NCBI GenBank assembly: GCA_036504335.1
Contig: DASXVJ010000020.1
Span: forward strand, 1 to 64,000
DNA: 64,000 nt
Source: Fen-183 sp036504335
Lineage (GTDB): Bacteria; Acidobacteriota; Thermoanaerobaculia; UBA5066
Direction of reading: 5' to 3'
Part shown: piece after piece, positions 16,468 to 25,375 of the stretch
How positions within the stretch are numbered: the stretch's first letter is position 1
Layout: each line of letters begins with the position of its first letter
Program-made: the position numbers and the translations under genes
Notes under the pieces: generated by a model
What the model was told of the DNA's origin: nothing
Seen by the model: only the letters and a program-made list of their open reading frames with translations
Database searches by the model: none

Positions 16468-17346
16468 CTAGCGGGCCGGGGCGCCGGCCTCCCAGGCCGC
16501 TTTCGCGATCGAGGCGATCGCCTTCTCGCGCGCCTCGGCGCCGGCCCCGCCGCGCGTGAAGACGGCGAGGACGGCGTGCGAGCCGTCGGGCAGCGTCAGG
16601 ATTCCGACGTCGTTCGACGAGAGCCGCATCGTCCCGGTCCTGTCGAAGACCTCCGCGCCCTTCGGGAGGCCCGCCCGGAAGCGCCGTCCGCCCGTCGCGC
16701 AGCGGCGCATCGAATCGAGGATCCGGTCCGTGGAAGCCTTCGAAAGGAGTTCGCCGCGGAAGAGGCGGGCGAGAAGGCCGGCCATGGCGTCCGGGCTCGT
16801 TCCGTTCTGCGCTCCGTGCTCGATCGCGTCGAGATCCTTCTTCATCGCCGCGCCGAGGCCCTTCTCGTCGAGCGACACCTTCACGCCGGGAATGCCCCGG
16901 GCGACCAGCCTCTTCTCGACGGCGGCCGGCCCGCCCAGCTGCGCGACGAGGACGTCGGCCGCGGTGTTGTCGCTGTCGACGAGCATGACGTCGACCATGC
17001 GCGCGACCGAGACACGCATGCCGGGCTTCCACTCGTCGTAGATCGGCCCGACCTCCATGCGGTCCTTCTCGAGAATCTCGACCTCGCGGTCGAGGCGGAG
17101 CGTTCCCTTTTCCACGGCGTCGAGGACCGCGATGGCGACGGGGAGCTTGAAGACGCTCGCCATCTGGAACGTCTCGGCCCCGCGCCAGGAGGCCGCGCGG
17201 CCGCTCTCGAGGTGGAGGACCGACACGCCCGCGACGAGGCCGCCCGCCTCGGCCGCGCGCGCGGCGGCGACGACGGGATGGGCGGGCGCGGGGTCGGGGG
17301 CGGCGGACGCGAGGGCAAAGAGGACGACCGGGAGAACGAGGATCAA
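16468..17346 (-). CDS. Class A beta-lactamase-like serine hydrolase
   Basis: 292 residues, TTG start with AGGAGGT upstream. Signal peptide 1-18. Motif 1 SVFK (Ser64, Lys67), motif 2 SDN (125-127), an NGTSPDAMAGLL segment as in class A enzymes, and motif 3 RTG (236-238) where most have KTG. The omega-loop glutamate is not obvious (Glu161 in DEKG is the nearest candidate) and the usual ExxLN is absent, so hydrolysis of beta-lactams is uncertain; it may be a related peptidase or weak enzyme. The ribosome binding site lies in an inverted-repeat element (copy 3). Confidence 0.78.
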   Translation of the reverse strand: MILVLPVVLFALASAAPDPAPAHPVVAAARAAEAGGLVAGVSVLHLESGRAASWRGAETFQMASVFKLPVAIAVLDAVEKGTLRLDREVEILEKDRMEVGPIYDEWKPGMRVSVARMVDVMLVDSDNTAADVLVAQLGGPAAVEKRLVARGIPGVKVSLDEKGLGAAMKKDLDAIEHGAQNGTSPDAMAGLLARLFRGELLSKASTDRILDSMRRCATGGRRFRAGLPKGAEVFDRTGTMRLSSNDVGILTLPDGSHAVLAVFTRGGAGAEAREKAIASIAKAAWEAGAPAR

Positions 17347-17352
17347 AGGGAA

Positions 17353-17463
17353 CCTCCTAAGAAGAAGAATTTCTTAGAAGGTGAAGATCAAGAGCCGTGC
17401 CACGGGGTCCGGGACCACCCGCGTGGGGAGCCGGCCCCCGCAATCTCCAATTCGAAGAAATCC
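17353..17463. repeat. AT-rich inverted-repeat element, copy 3 (intergenic)
   Basis: Arm 17364-17386 (gaagaatttcttagaagg, then tgaag) is the closest to consensus. Right arm 17447-17463 (reverse complement ggatttcttcgaattgg). An extra inward copy, cctcctaagaag at 17353-17364, forms a tight hairpin with the left arm and contains the complement of the AGGAGG ribosome binding site of the beta-lactamase-like gene. The element fills most of the gap between that gene and speA. Confidence 0.7.
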
Positions 17464-17498
17464 GAAAAGGAACGAAACACCAAACCTGCCCTCGAAGG

Positions 17499-19445
<1,947 letters not shown>

Positions 19446-19491
19446 CGGCGCGAATCTTAAGGGAGGCCGAGCAGCGTGGCACGAAATTCTC

Positions 19492-19497
19492 TAGGAT
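19492..19497 (+). promoter_or_regulatory. -10-like TAGGAT, leaderless start of the COG0523 GTPase
   Basis: TAGGAT followed by 7 nt (cgggccc) and the GTG at 19505, in the 59-bp divergent interval shared with speA. No ribosome binding site. Confidence 0.45.
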
Positions 19498-19504
19498 CGG
19501 GCCC

Positions 19505-20893
19505 GTGAAGATCCCCGTCCACGTCCTCTCGGGCTTCCTCGGCGTCGGAAAGACCACGGCCGTGAAGGACCTCCTCGCGCGCCGCGCGGACCGGGAGCGG
19601 ATCGCCGTCGTCGTGAACGAGTTCGGGACTCTCGGCGTGGACGGCGCGCTCCTGTCGGATTGCGCAAGCTGCATCCTCAGGGAAGTGCCGGGCGGCTGCG
19701 TCTGCTGCACCGCGATGGGCGACCTCGAGGCGTCGCTCGAGGAGGTCTGCGACATCGTGGCCCCGACCCGGTTCGTCCTCGAGCCGACGGGCCTCGCGAG
19801 GCCGTCCGAGCTCGTGGACCTCCTGCGCGGCCCGCGCTGGGCGCACCGGTTCGACGTGAGGCCCGTGATCACGCTCCTCGACCCCCAGCAGGACGTTGCG
19901 GCCGCCTTCCGCGAAAGCGCCCTCTTTCGGGATCAGCTGGAGGTCGCCGATGTCGTCGTGGTGAACCGGTGCGACCTGGCCTCGGAAGAAGAGATTCTTC
20001 GAGTGGAAGAGTTCGCCCGCGCGCTGGCGCCGCCGAAGCTTCGAATCGTTCGGGCCGCGCACGGAGTCCTTCCGGACGCGATTTGGGATCTCGAGAGGCC
20101 CGCGCCTCCCGCAGGGACGACCCTCCTCGGGGCGCCGGCCCCGCACCACCTTCATGGAGATTCTTTCGAAGGACATGTCGGAAAGGGCATCGGGTACCCG
20201 CCGGAACGTGTTTTCGACGCCGATCGGCTGCTGAATGCCCTCGAAGGGCTCCGGGACGGCAAGGTCACTCGCGGCCGCGTGGCCCGCGCGAAGGGCCTCT
20301 TTCATACGACGGCGGGCTGGCGCATCCACGAGATCGCGGGCGGCCGGCTGACGACGGAATCGACGTCCTGGCGACGCGACAGCCGGGTGGACGTGATCCT
20401 GCAGAATCCGGGAGAGAGAGATTTCTCTGAGTGGGAAAGAGCGCTGGCAGATGCGCTGGTGCCCGAGGACGCCCCGCTCCTCACGCTGGAAGACGGAACC
20501 GGTGGGATGCGCGCATACGACCCGCAGGGCTTCGCGGCCCTCTCGCATTCCCTTTCAAAGAAATTCTTCTCTTCTCTTTCTTCTTCCTCCGACGCTCTTC
20601 CCGCTGCGTATCGCCTCGGCGACGTGCTGGCGCACGCCGGTCTTGCCCGCCCCGCCGACTGGATGTGGATCGTGATGGATTCCGGGCTCTTCGGCGTCGG
20701 CGGCCCGCGCCGCGTCCTCGAGAACGGGATCGTCTTCCCGTCGGAGGAGGGCTTCCGGTTCGTCCTCCCCGACGAGGCCGCGCGCGGCGCTGAAGACGAA
20801 GTCGACGCCTGCCGCGACCTCGCGAACGTCTGCGGCGTGAAACTCGCCGATTCGCCGGGGGCGTCGGAAACCCCGGCCGGGGAGGTCTCGTGA
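19505..20893 (+). CDS. COG0523/CobW-family G3E GTPase (metallochaperone type)
   Basis: 462 residues. Walker A GFLGVGKTT at 10-18, the subfamily metal motif CVCC at 65-68, ELEP-like VLEPTGLARP, and NRCD as a variant of the NKxD guanine motif. These GTPases deliver zinc, cobalt or iron-type metals, or activate metalloenzymes. The C-terminal CobW_C region starts near 265 and includes GLFHTTAGWRIHEIAGG. Codon use is less GC-rich from about 19985 to 20600, and copy 4 of the AT-rich element lies in frame between GERDFSEW and LSKKFFSSLSSSS. GTG start with a TAGGAT box just upstream. Couples by a 4-nt overlap to the next gene. Confidence 0.85.
   Translation: MKIPVHVLSGFLGVGKTTAVKDLLARRADRERIAVVVNEFGTLGVDGALLSDCASCILREVPGGCVCCTAMGDLEASLEEVCDIVAPTRFVLEPTGLARPSELVDLLRGPRWAHRFDVRPVITLLDPQQDVAAAFRESALFRDQLEVADVVVVNRCDLASEEEILRVEEFARALAPPKLRIVRAAHGVLPDAIWDLERPAPPAGTTLLGAPAPHHLHGDSFEGHVGKGIGYPPERVFDADRLLNALEGLRDGKVTRGRVARAKGLFHTTAGWRIHEIAGGRLTTESTSWRRDSRVDVILQNPGERDFSEWERALADALVPEDAPLLTLEDGTGGMRAYDPQGFAALSHSLSKKFFSSLSSSSDALPAAYRLGDVLAHAGLARPADWMWIVMDSGLFGVGGPRRVLENGIVFPSEEGFRFVLPDEAARGAEDEVDACRDLANVCGVKLADSPGASETPAGEVS
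20415..20569. repeat. AT-rich inverted-repeat element, copy 4 (inside COG0523 gene)
   Basis: Left arm 20415-20434 (gagagatttctctgagtggg) and right arm 20550-20569 (reverse complement gaagaatttctttgaaaggg). A pyrimidine tract, mainly CT (20567-20590), follows the right arm and encodes Ser-rich residues. Weaker left-arm-like copies occur at 19985-20006 and 20157-20172 in the same gene. The frame stays open through it. Confidence 0.55.
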
Positions 20894-21945
20894 CGGCGAA
20901 GAGCGGCCTGATCGTCTACGGCGCGAACGGCTACACGGGAAAGCTCATCGTGGACGTCGCGCTCCGCGAGGGACTGAGGCCGGTCGTCGCGGGCCGGCGC
21001 CGCGAGGCGGTCGAACCGCTCGCCGCGGCGTGGGGACTGAACAGCCTCTGCTTTTCGCTCGACGACCCGGAGTCCGCCGCCCATCTCCTCGAGCCGTACG
21101 GCGCGATGATCCTCGCGGCCGGCCCGTTCTCGAAGACGAGCGCGCCCGCGCTCGAGGCCTGCCTGAAGGCGCGGACGGCGTACCTCGACATCACGGGCGA
21201 GGTCGACGTCTTCGAGGCCGTGTTCGCCCGCGACGCCGACGCGAAGAAGGCTCGCATCGCGGTCCTCCCGGGGACGGGCTTCGACGTCGTGCCGTCCGAC
21301 TGTCTCGCGAAGGCCCTCTCGGAGGCCCTGCCTCAGGCCGAGACGCTCACGCTGGCGTTCCGGGGATTCAAGACGAGCGCGGGAACCATGAAGACGATGC
21401 TCGAGGGCATCCCGAAGGGCGGCCTCGTCCGCGAGGGCGGAATGCTCCGCGCCGTCCCGGCGGCGTGGAAGACGATGGAGGTCCCGCTGGGTGAGAAGAC
21501 GCGTCTCACGATGACGATTCCCTGGGGCGACCTTTCGACGGCCTTCCGTTCGACGGCCATCCCGAACATCGAGGTCTACATGGCGGTGCCGCCCTCGGCC
21601 GTCGCGGGCGCGAGGCGGATGCGCCGGTTCGCGAAACTCCTCGGACTCGCGCCCGTACAGTCCTTCCTGAAGGCGCGCGTGGAGAAGACGGTCAGCGGCC
21701 CGACAGCCGAGGAGCGCGATCGCGAGCGGTCGTACCTGTGGGGCCGCGTCACGAAAGGCGGGAGCGTCGTCACGGGGACGCTCGAGACGCTCGAGGGCTA
21801 CGCGCTGACCGCCGAGACGGCCGTCGCGATCGCGAAGAGAGTCCTCGCCGGGGACGTCGCCCCGGGAGTCCACACGCCGTCGCAGGCGTTCGGCTCGCGC
21901 TTCATCGAGACGATCCGCGGGTCGAAGCTCGTCGTTCCCGCATGA
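20890..21945 (+). CDS. Saccharopine dehydrogenase-like NAD(P)-binding oxidoreductase
   Basis: 351 residues, GTG start overlapping the previous stop. N-terminal Rossmann fold: LIVYGANGYTGKLIVDVAL (7-25) with GRR at 36-39 binding the cofactor, then the LAAGPFSKTSAPALEACL and YLDITGEVDVFE segments of the saccharopine dehydrogenase/trans-acting enoyl reductase group. A PGTGFDVVPSDCLA motif follows, also typical. It is about the usual length (around 350-400) of the short members, for which reactions include polyketide or lipid enoyl reduction; the actual substrate is unknown. Coupled to the downstream permease by ATGA. Confidence 0.78.
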   Translation: MTAKSGLIVYGANGYTGKLIVDVALREGLRPVVAGRRREAVEPLAAAWGLNSLCFSLDDPESAAHLLEPYGAMILAAGPFSKTSAPALEACLKARTAYLDITGEVDVFEAVFARDADAKKARIAVLPGTGFDVVPSDCLAKALSEALPQAETLTLAFRGFKTSAGTMKTMLEGIPKGGLVREGGMLRAVPAAWKTMEVPLGEKTRLTMTIPWGDLSTAFRSTAIPNIEVYMAVPPSAVAGARRMRRFAKLLGLAPVQSFLKARVEKTVSGPTAEERDRERSYLWGRVTKGGSVVTGTLETLEGYALTAETAVAIAKRVLAGDVAPGVHTPSQAFGSRFIETIRGSKLVVPA

Positions 21946-23093
21946 TCCCCGTCCGGCTCGCGATCCGCCATGTGACGAGCCGGAAGCTCCGGAGCGCGCT
22001 GACCGTGGCCGCGATCGGTCTGTCCACGGGACTCGTCGGATTCCTGTACCTCGTGAACGGCGGGCTCAAGAACGACTGGTCCGAGAACATGGGGTTTCGC
22101 GCGATGGTCATGGCGAAGACGTCCATGTTCGAGAGGCTGCCGATGGCGTACCTCGCGAAGCTCGAGGACGTGCCCGGCGTCCAGCGCGTCTGCCCGTTCG
22201 ACTTCCTGATGACGCAGTGGAAGGACGACCGGCCCGAGAACGCCGTGCCGTTTCAAGCGGCCCCCGCGGACGCGTTCGTCGAGGTCTACCGCGAGGCGAA
22301 GATCGCTCCGGAACAGATCAAGGCGTGGAAGGACGACCCGACGGGCTGTGTGATCGGGCCGATCCTCGCGAAACAGCACGCCTGGAAGATCGGCGACAGG
22401 ATCGTCCTCAAGGCGCCCGTCGCGGGCGGCACCGTGGAGACGACGGTCCGGGCCGTCATGACGTACAAGCTCGACAACGGCCTCTACGTTCACCGCAAGT
22501 ACTTCGAGAACCTCACGGGCGACACGGGCCAGGTCGGGATGTTCTGGATCCTCGCGAAGTCGCGAGCCGACGTGCCGAAGGTGACGGCCGAGATCGAGCG
22601 GCGCTTCGAAAACGCGCCCGCTCCCATCCGCGCCATGAGCGAGAAGCAGTGGCAGCTCATGTTCATGGAGATGCTCGGGAACGTCCAGGCGCTCCTCGGC
22701 GGGATCGGGCTCGCGACGGCGTTCACGCTCTTCCTCATCACGAGCAACACGCTCGCGATGGCGGCGCGCGAGCGGCGCGGCGAGGCTGCGTTGCTGAGGA
22801 TTCTCGGATTCCCCCGGCAGGCCGTCCTGCGTCTGCTCGTCCTCGAGGGCGCGCTCTTCGGCGCGGCCGGCGGGATCGTGGGGCTCGGCTTCATGCGCCT
22901 CTTCGCGGTCCTGATCGAGAAGGCGCTCGTCGACACGCAGTTCGCCGCGATCGGCGCGCTCCTGAACCCGGACCTCGAGATGACGGCTGCCGTCCTCGGT
23001 CTCTCGTTCCTCGTCGCCGTCGTCGCGTCCCTGATTCCCGCGGTCAACCTCTCGAATCGGCCTGTCGTGAGCCTCGCGCGCGAGGGAGAGTAG
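21942..23093 (+). CDS. FtsX/MacB-like ABC transporter permease
   Basis: 383 residues: one N-terminal helix (18-38), a large extracytoplasmic MacB-like periplasmic domain (40-255) and three C-terminal helices, the FtsX layout. The last cytoplasmic loop RERRGEAALLRILGFPRQAV is the coupling region for the ATPase and the tail VSLARE is usual. Such permeases export lipoproteins, lipids or act by mechanotransmission. No ATPase or membrane-fusion protein is next to it in the window, so its partner must be elsewhere. ATG overlaps the previous stop by 4 nt. Confidence 0.82.
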   Translation: MIPVRLAIRHVTSRKLRSALTVAAIGLSTGLVGFLYLVNGGLKNDWSENMGFRAMVMAKTSMFERLPMAYLAKLEDVPGVQRVCPFDFLMTQWKDDRPENAVPFQAAPADAFVEVYREAKIAPEQIKAWKDDPTGCVIGPILAKQHAWKIGDRIVLKAPVAGGTVETTVRAVMTYKLDNGLYVHRKYFENLTGDTGQVGMFWILAKSRADVPKVTAEIERRFENAPAPIRAMSEKQWQLMFMEMLGNVQALLGGIGLATAFTLFLITSNTLAMAARERRGEAALLRILGFPRQAVLRLLVLEGALFGAAGGIVGLGFMRLFAVLIEKALVDTQFAAIGALLNPDLEMTAAVLGLSFLVAVVASLIPAVNLSNRPVVSLAREGE

Positions 23094-23122
23094 GGGGCCG
23101 CGAGTTCTTCGGACCGGCTAGG

Positions 23123-23128
23123 TAAACT
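23123..23128 (+). promoter_or_regulatory. -10-like TAAACT, leaderless start of the proline iminopeptidase-like gene
   Basis: TAAACT, 6 nt spacer (ccaccc), ATG at 23135. The spacer is not complementary to 16S rRNA. Confidence 0.45.
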
Positions 23129-23134
23129 CCACCC

Positions 23135-24082
23135 ATGCCGCTGCTCTTCCCCGAGATCGAGCCGTACCGGACGTTTCGGCTGCCGGTTTCGGAGCTCCAC
23201 ACGCTGCACGTCGAGGAGTCGGGCAACCCGGACGGCGCGCCCGTCGTCTTCTTTCACGGCGGACCGGGAGCGGGGATCTCGCCGTTGCACCGGCGTTTCT
23301 TCGACCCGAAGTTCTGGCGCGTCGTCCTCTTCGACCAGCGCGGCTGCGGCAAGTCGACGCCGCTGGGCGAACTCAGGGAGAACACGACGTGGGATCTCGT
23401 CGCGGACGCCGAGAGGATCCGGACGCATCTGGGGATCGCGAAGTGGCTCGTCTTCGGGGGCTCGTGGGGCTCCACGCTCGGCCTCGCGTACGCCGAAACG
23501 CATCCCGAGCGCGCGACCGGGCTCATCCTGCGCGGGATCTTCCTCGGCCGGAAGCTCGAGATCGACTGGACATACGTGGACGGCCTGAGGCGCATGGAGC
23601 CGGAGGGCTGGGACGCTTTCGTCGCGGGCCTCACGCCGCGCGAGCGCGGCGCCATCGTGCGCGCCTACTACCGCAAGCTCACGTCCGACGACGCCCTCGT
23701 GCGGCGCGAGGCGGCTCTCGCGTGGAACCGGTTCGAGAACCACGCCTCCAAGCTCGTCCCCGTGGAGGAACCCGTCGCCGAGGAGGACATCCCGAAGGAG
23801 ATCGCGCTCGCGCGCATCGAGGCTCACTACTTCCTGAACGGCTCCTTCCTGAAGTCGGACGGGCAGCTCCTGCACGACGCCGAGCGCCTGCGCCGGATCC
23901 CGGGCGTCATCGTCCAGGGAAAATACGACCTCGTGTGCCCGCTGCAGTCCGCGTGGGACCTGCACCTCGCGTGGCCGGAGGCGCAGTACGTCGTCGTCCC
24001 GGACGCGGGCCACTCCGCGGACGAGCCGGGGATCCTGTCCGCGCTCGTCGCGGCCACGGAAGACTTCAAGACGAAGGTCTGA
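23135..24082 (+). CDS. pip: Proline iminopeptidase-like alpha/beta hydrolase (S33)
   Basis: 315 residues, full length for the short Pip branch. Oxyanion motif HGGPG at 41-45, DQRGCGKS at 67-74, nucleophile Ser110 in GGSWGST, and C-terminal GKYDLVCPLQSAWDLH and AGHSADEPG providing the Asp and His. Releases N-terminal proline from peptides in the cytoplasm; there is no signal peptide. ATG at 23135 follows a TAAACT box. RidA starts two bases after its stop. Confidence 0.88.
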   Translation: MPLLFPEIEPYRTFRLPVSELHTLHVEESGNPDGAPVVFFHGGPGAGISPLHRRFFDPKFWRVVLFDQRGCGKSTPLGELRENTTWDLVADAERIRTHLGIAKWLVFGGSWGSTLGLAYAETHPERATGLILRGIFLGRKLEIDWTYVDGLRRMEPEGWDAFVAGLTPRERGAIVRAYYRKLTSDDALVRREAALAWNRFENHASKLVPVEEPVAEEDIPKEIALARIEAHYFLNGSFLKSDGQLLHDAERLRRIPGVIVQGKYDLVCPLQSAWDLHLAWPEAQYVVVPDAGHSADEPGILSALVAATEDFKTKV

Positions 24083-24084
24083 TT

Positions 24085-24480
24085 GTGGAGGCCGTCTTCA
24101 CGAAGAACGCGCCGGCGCCCGCGGGGCACTACGCGCAGGGGATCGCCCACGGGGGCCTCGTGTACGTCGCCGGGCAGCTCGGGAAAGACCCGGCCCGCCC
24201 CGATTCCGGCCCCGGAACGCTGGAAGAGCAGACCGAGCGCGCGCTCCGCAACGTCGAGGCGGTCCTCGCCGCGGCGGGCAGCGACCTCGCCCACGTCGTC
24301 CAGATGACGGTCTACGTCTCGGACGCGTCGTTCTGGGGCCGCGTGAACGAGGTCTACGCGCGCGTCATGGGAGACGCGCGGCCCGCAAGGGCCATCGTGC
24401 CCGTGAACGAATTCCGCGGCGGCTGGCAGGTCGAGATCGCGGCGGTCGCCGCGATCTCGCCGGTCACGTCTCCGGGTTGA
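24085..24480 (+). CDS. RidA-family enamine/imine deaminase
   Basis: 131 residues from GTG, two bases after the hydrolase stop. RidA/YjgF features: APAPAGHYAQGIAHGGLVYVAGQ, EQTERALRNVEAVLAAAGS, VVQMTVYVSD and the carboxylate-binding Arg in PARAIVPV. The trimeric enzyme hydrolyses reactive enamines and imines made by PLP enzymes. GQL replaces the usual GQI/GQT but the fold residues are kept. Confidence 0.9.
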   Translation: MEAVFTKNAPAPAGHYAQGIAHGGLVYVAGQLGKDPARPDSGPGTLEEQTERALRNVEAVLAAAGSDLAHVVQMTVYVSDASFWGRVNEVYARVMGDARPARAIVPVNEFRGGWQVEIAAVAAISPVTSPG

Positions 24481-24497
24481 GCCGCGCCTGAGTCTGG

Positions 24498-24503
24498 TAC
24501 GGT
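24498..24503 (+). promoter_or_regulatory. -10-like TACGGT upstream of psd
   Basis: TACGGT 8 nt before the ATG at 24512. The GGGGGA in the spacer could act weakly as a ribosome binding site, so leaderless translation is less certain here. Confidence 0.3.
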
Positions 24504-24511
24504 TGGGGGAC

Positions 24512-25375
24512 ATGGCCGGCCGTCCGCCGCTCTCCCTCTCCCTTCTCGGGCTCTATCCGAAGAAGGCGGGCTCCTCCGCCGTGGGCGCGCTCGCCCGGCT
24601 CGCGCTGCCGAGGGGGCTGCGCCGGCCGCTGCTCGGGCGCTTCGCGGCCGCCTGCGGCGCGAACCTCGGCGAGGCCGACCGCCCGCTCGAGGAGTACGCG
24701 AGCTTCCTCGACTTCTTCACGCGGCGGCTGAAGCCCGGCTTGCGGCCCCAGGCCGCGAGCGCGCCGGGCGGGATCAACTCGCCCGTGGACGGTGCGCTCA
24801 TCGCGTCGGGACGCGTATCGGAGGGGACGCTCCTGCAGGCCAAGGGCCTCCCGTATCGCCTCGAGGAGCTTCTCGACGGCGATCCGCTCGCGGTCGAGCT
24901 GGCCGGCGCGCATTACCTCACGCTCTACCTCGCGCCGAAGGACTACCACCGCATCCACGTCCCGCTCGCGGGCGCGTGCGTCTCCGTGGGGCGCGTCGAG
25001 GGCGAGCTCTGGCCCGTCAACGACGCGTCGACGAACTTCACGCCGCGTCTCTACGTGCGCAACCGCCGCGCGTACTGGATCGCCGGCGGTTCGGGGCCGG
25101 ACGAGGGTCTCGTCGTGGCCGCGGTTCTCGTCGCGGCGACGCACGTGGGCGGCGTCGTGATCGCCCCGCGCTGGCTTTCGGGAACGACTCTCCCGCGCCG
25201 CGGGAGACTCGACGTCCCGGCCCTGTCCTGCGCGCCCGGCGACGACCTCGGGACGTTCGAGCTCGGCTCGACCGTCGTCCTCCTCGTGGGCGGCCCGAAG
25301 GCGGACGCGTGGAAGCCGACGCGCGGCTTCGGCCCCGTGAAGGTGGGGGAGCGTCTCGGGGGCTTCGCGGCGTGA
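24512..25375 (+). CDS. psd: Phosphatidylserine decarboxylase proenzyme
   Basis: 287 residues. Family blocks: FFTRRLKPGLRP, INSPVDGALIASG, LYLAPKDYHRIHVPLAG (catalytic Asp and His), and the self-cleavage site ELGST with Gly252-Ser253, giving the pyruvoyl-bearing alpha chain. Makes phosphatidylethanolamine at the inner membrane. The cleavage motif is the classic LGST (type I) form. No phosphatidylserine synthase lies nearby. Stop overlaps the next GTG by 4 nt. Confidence 0.93.
   Translation: MAGRPPLSLSLLGLYPKKAGSSAVGALARLALPRGLRRPLLGRFAAACGANLGEADRPLEEYASFLDFFTRRLKPGLRPQAASAPGGINSPVDGALIASGRVSEGTLLQAKGLPYRLEELLDGDPLAVELAGAHYLTLYLAPKDYHRIHVPLAGACVSVGRVEGELWPVNDASTNFTPRLYVRNRRAYWIAGGSGPDEGLVVAAVLVAATHVGGVVIAPRWLSGTTLPRRGRLDVPALSCAPGDDLGTFELGSTVVLLVGGPKADAWKPTRGFGPVKVGERLGGFAA

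Noticed and set aside
20157..20172. Further left-arm-like copies at 19985-20006 and 20157-20172
   Set aside because: Weaker matches without their own right arm. Kept only as a note with copy 4.
21942..23093. FtsX itself (cell division)
   Set aside because: Length and the large MacB-like periplasmic domain fit a generic FtsX/MacB-type permease, and there is no FtsE ATPase next to it.
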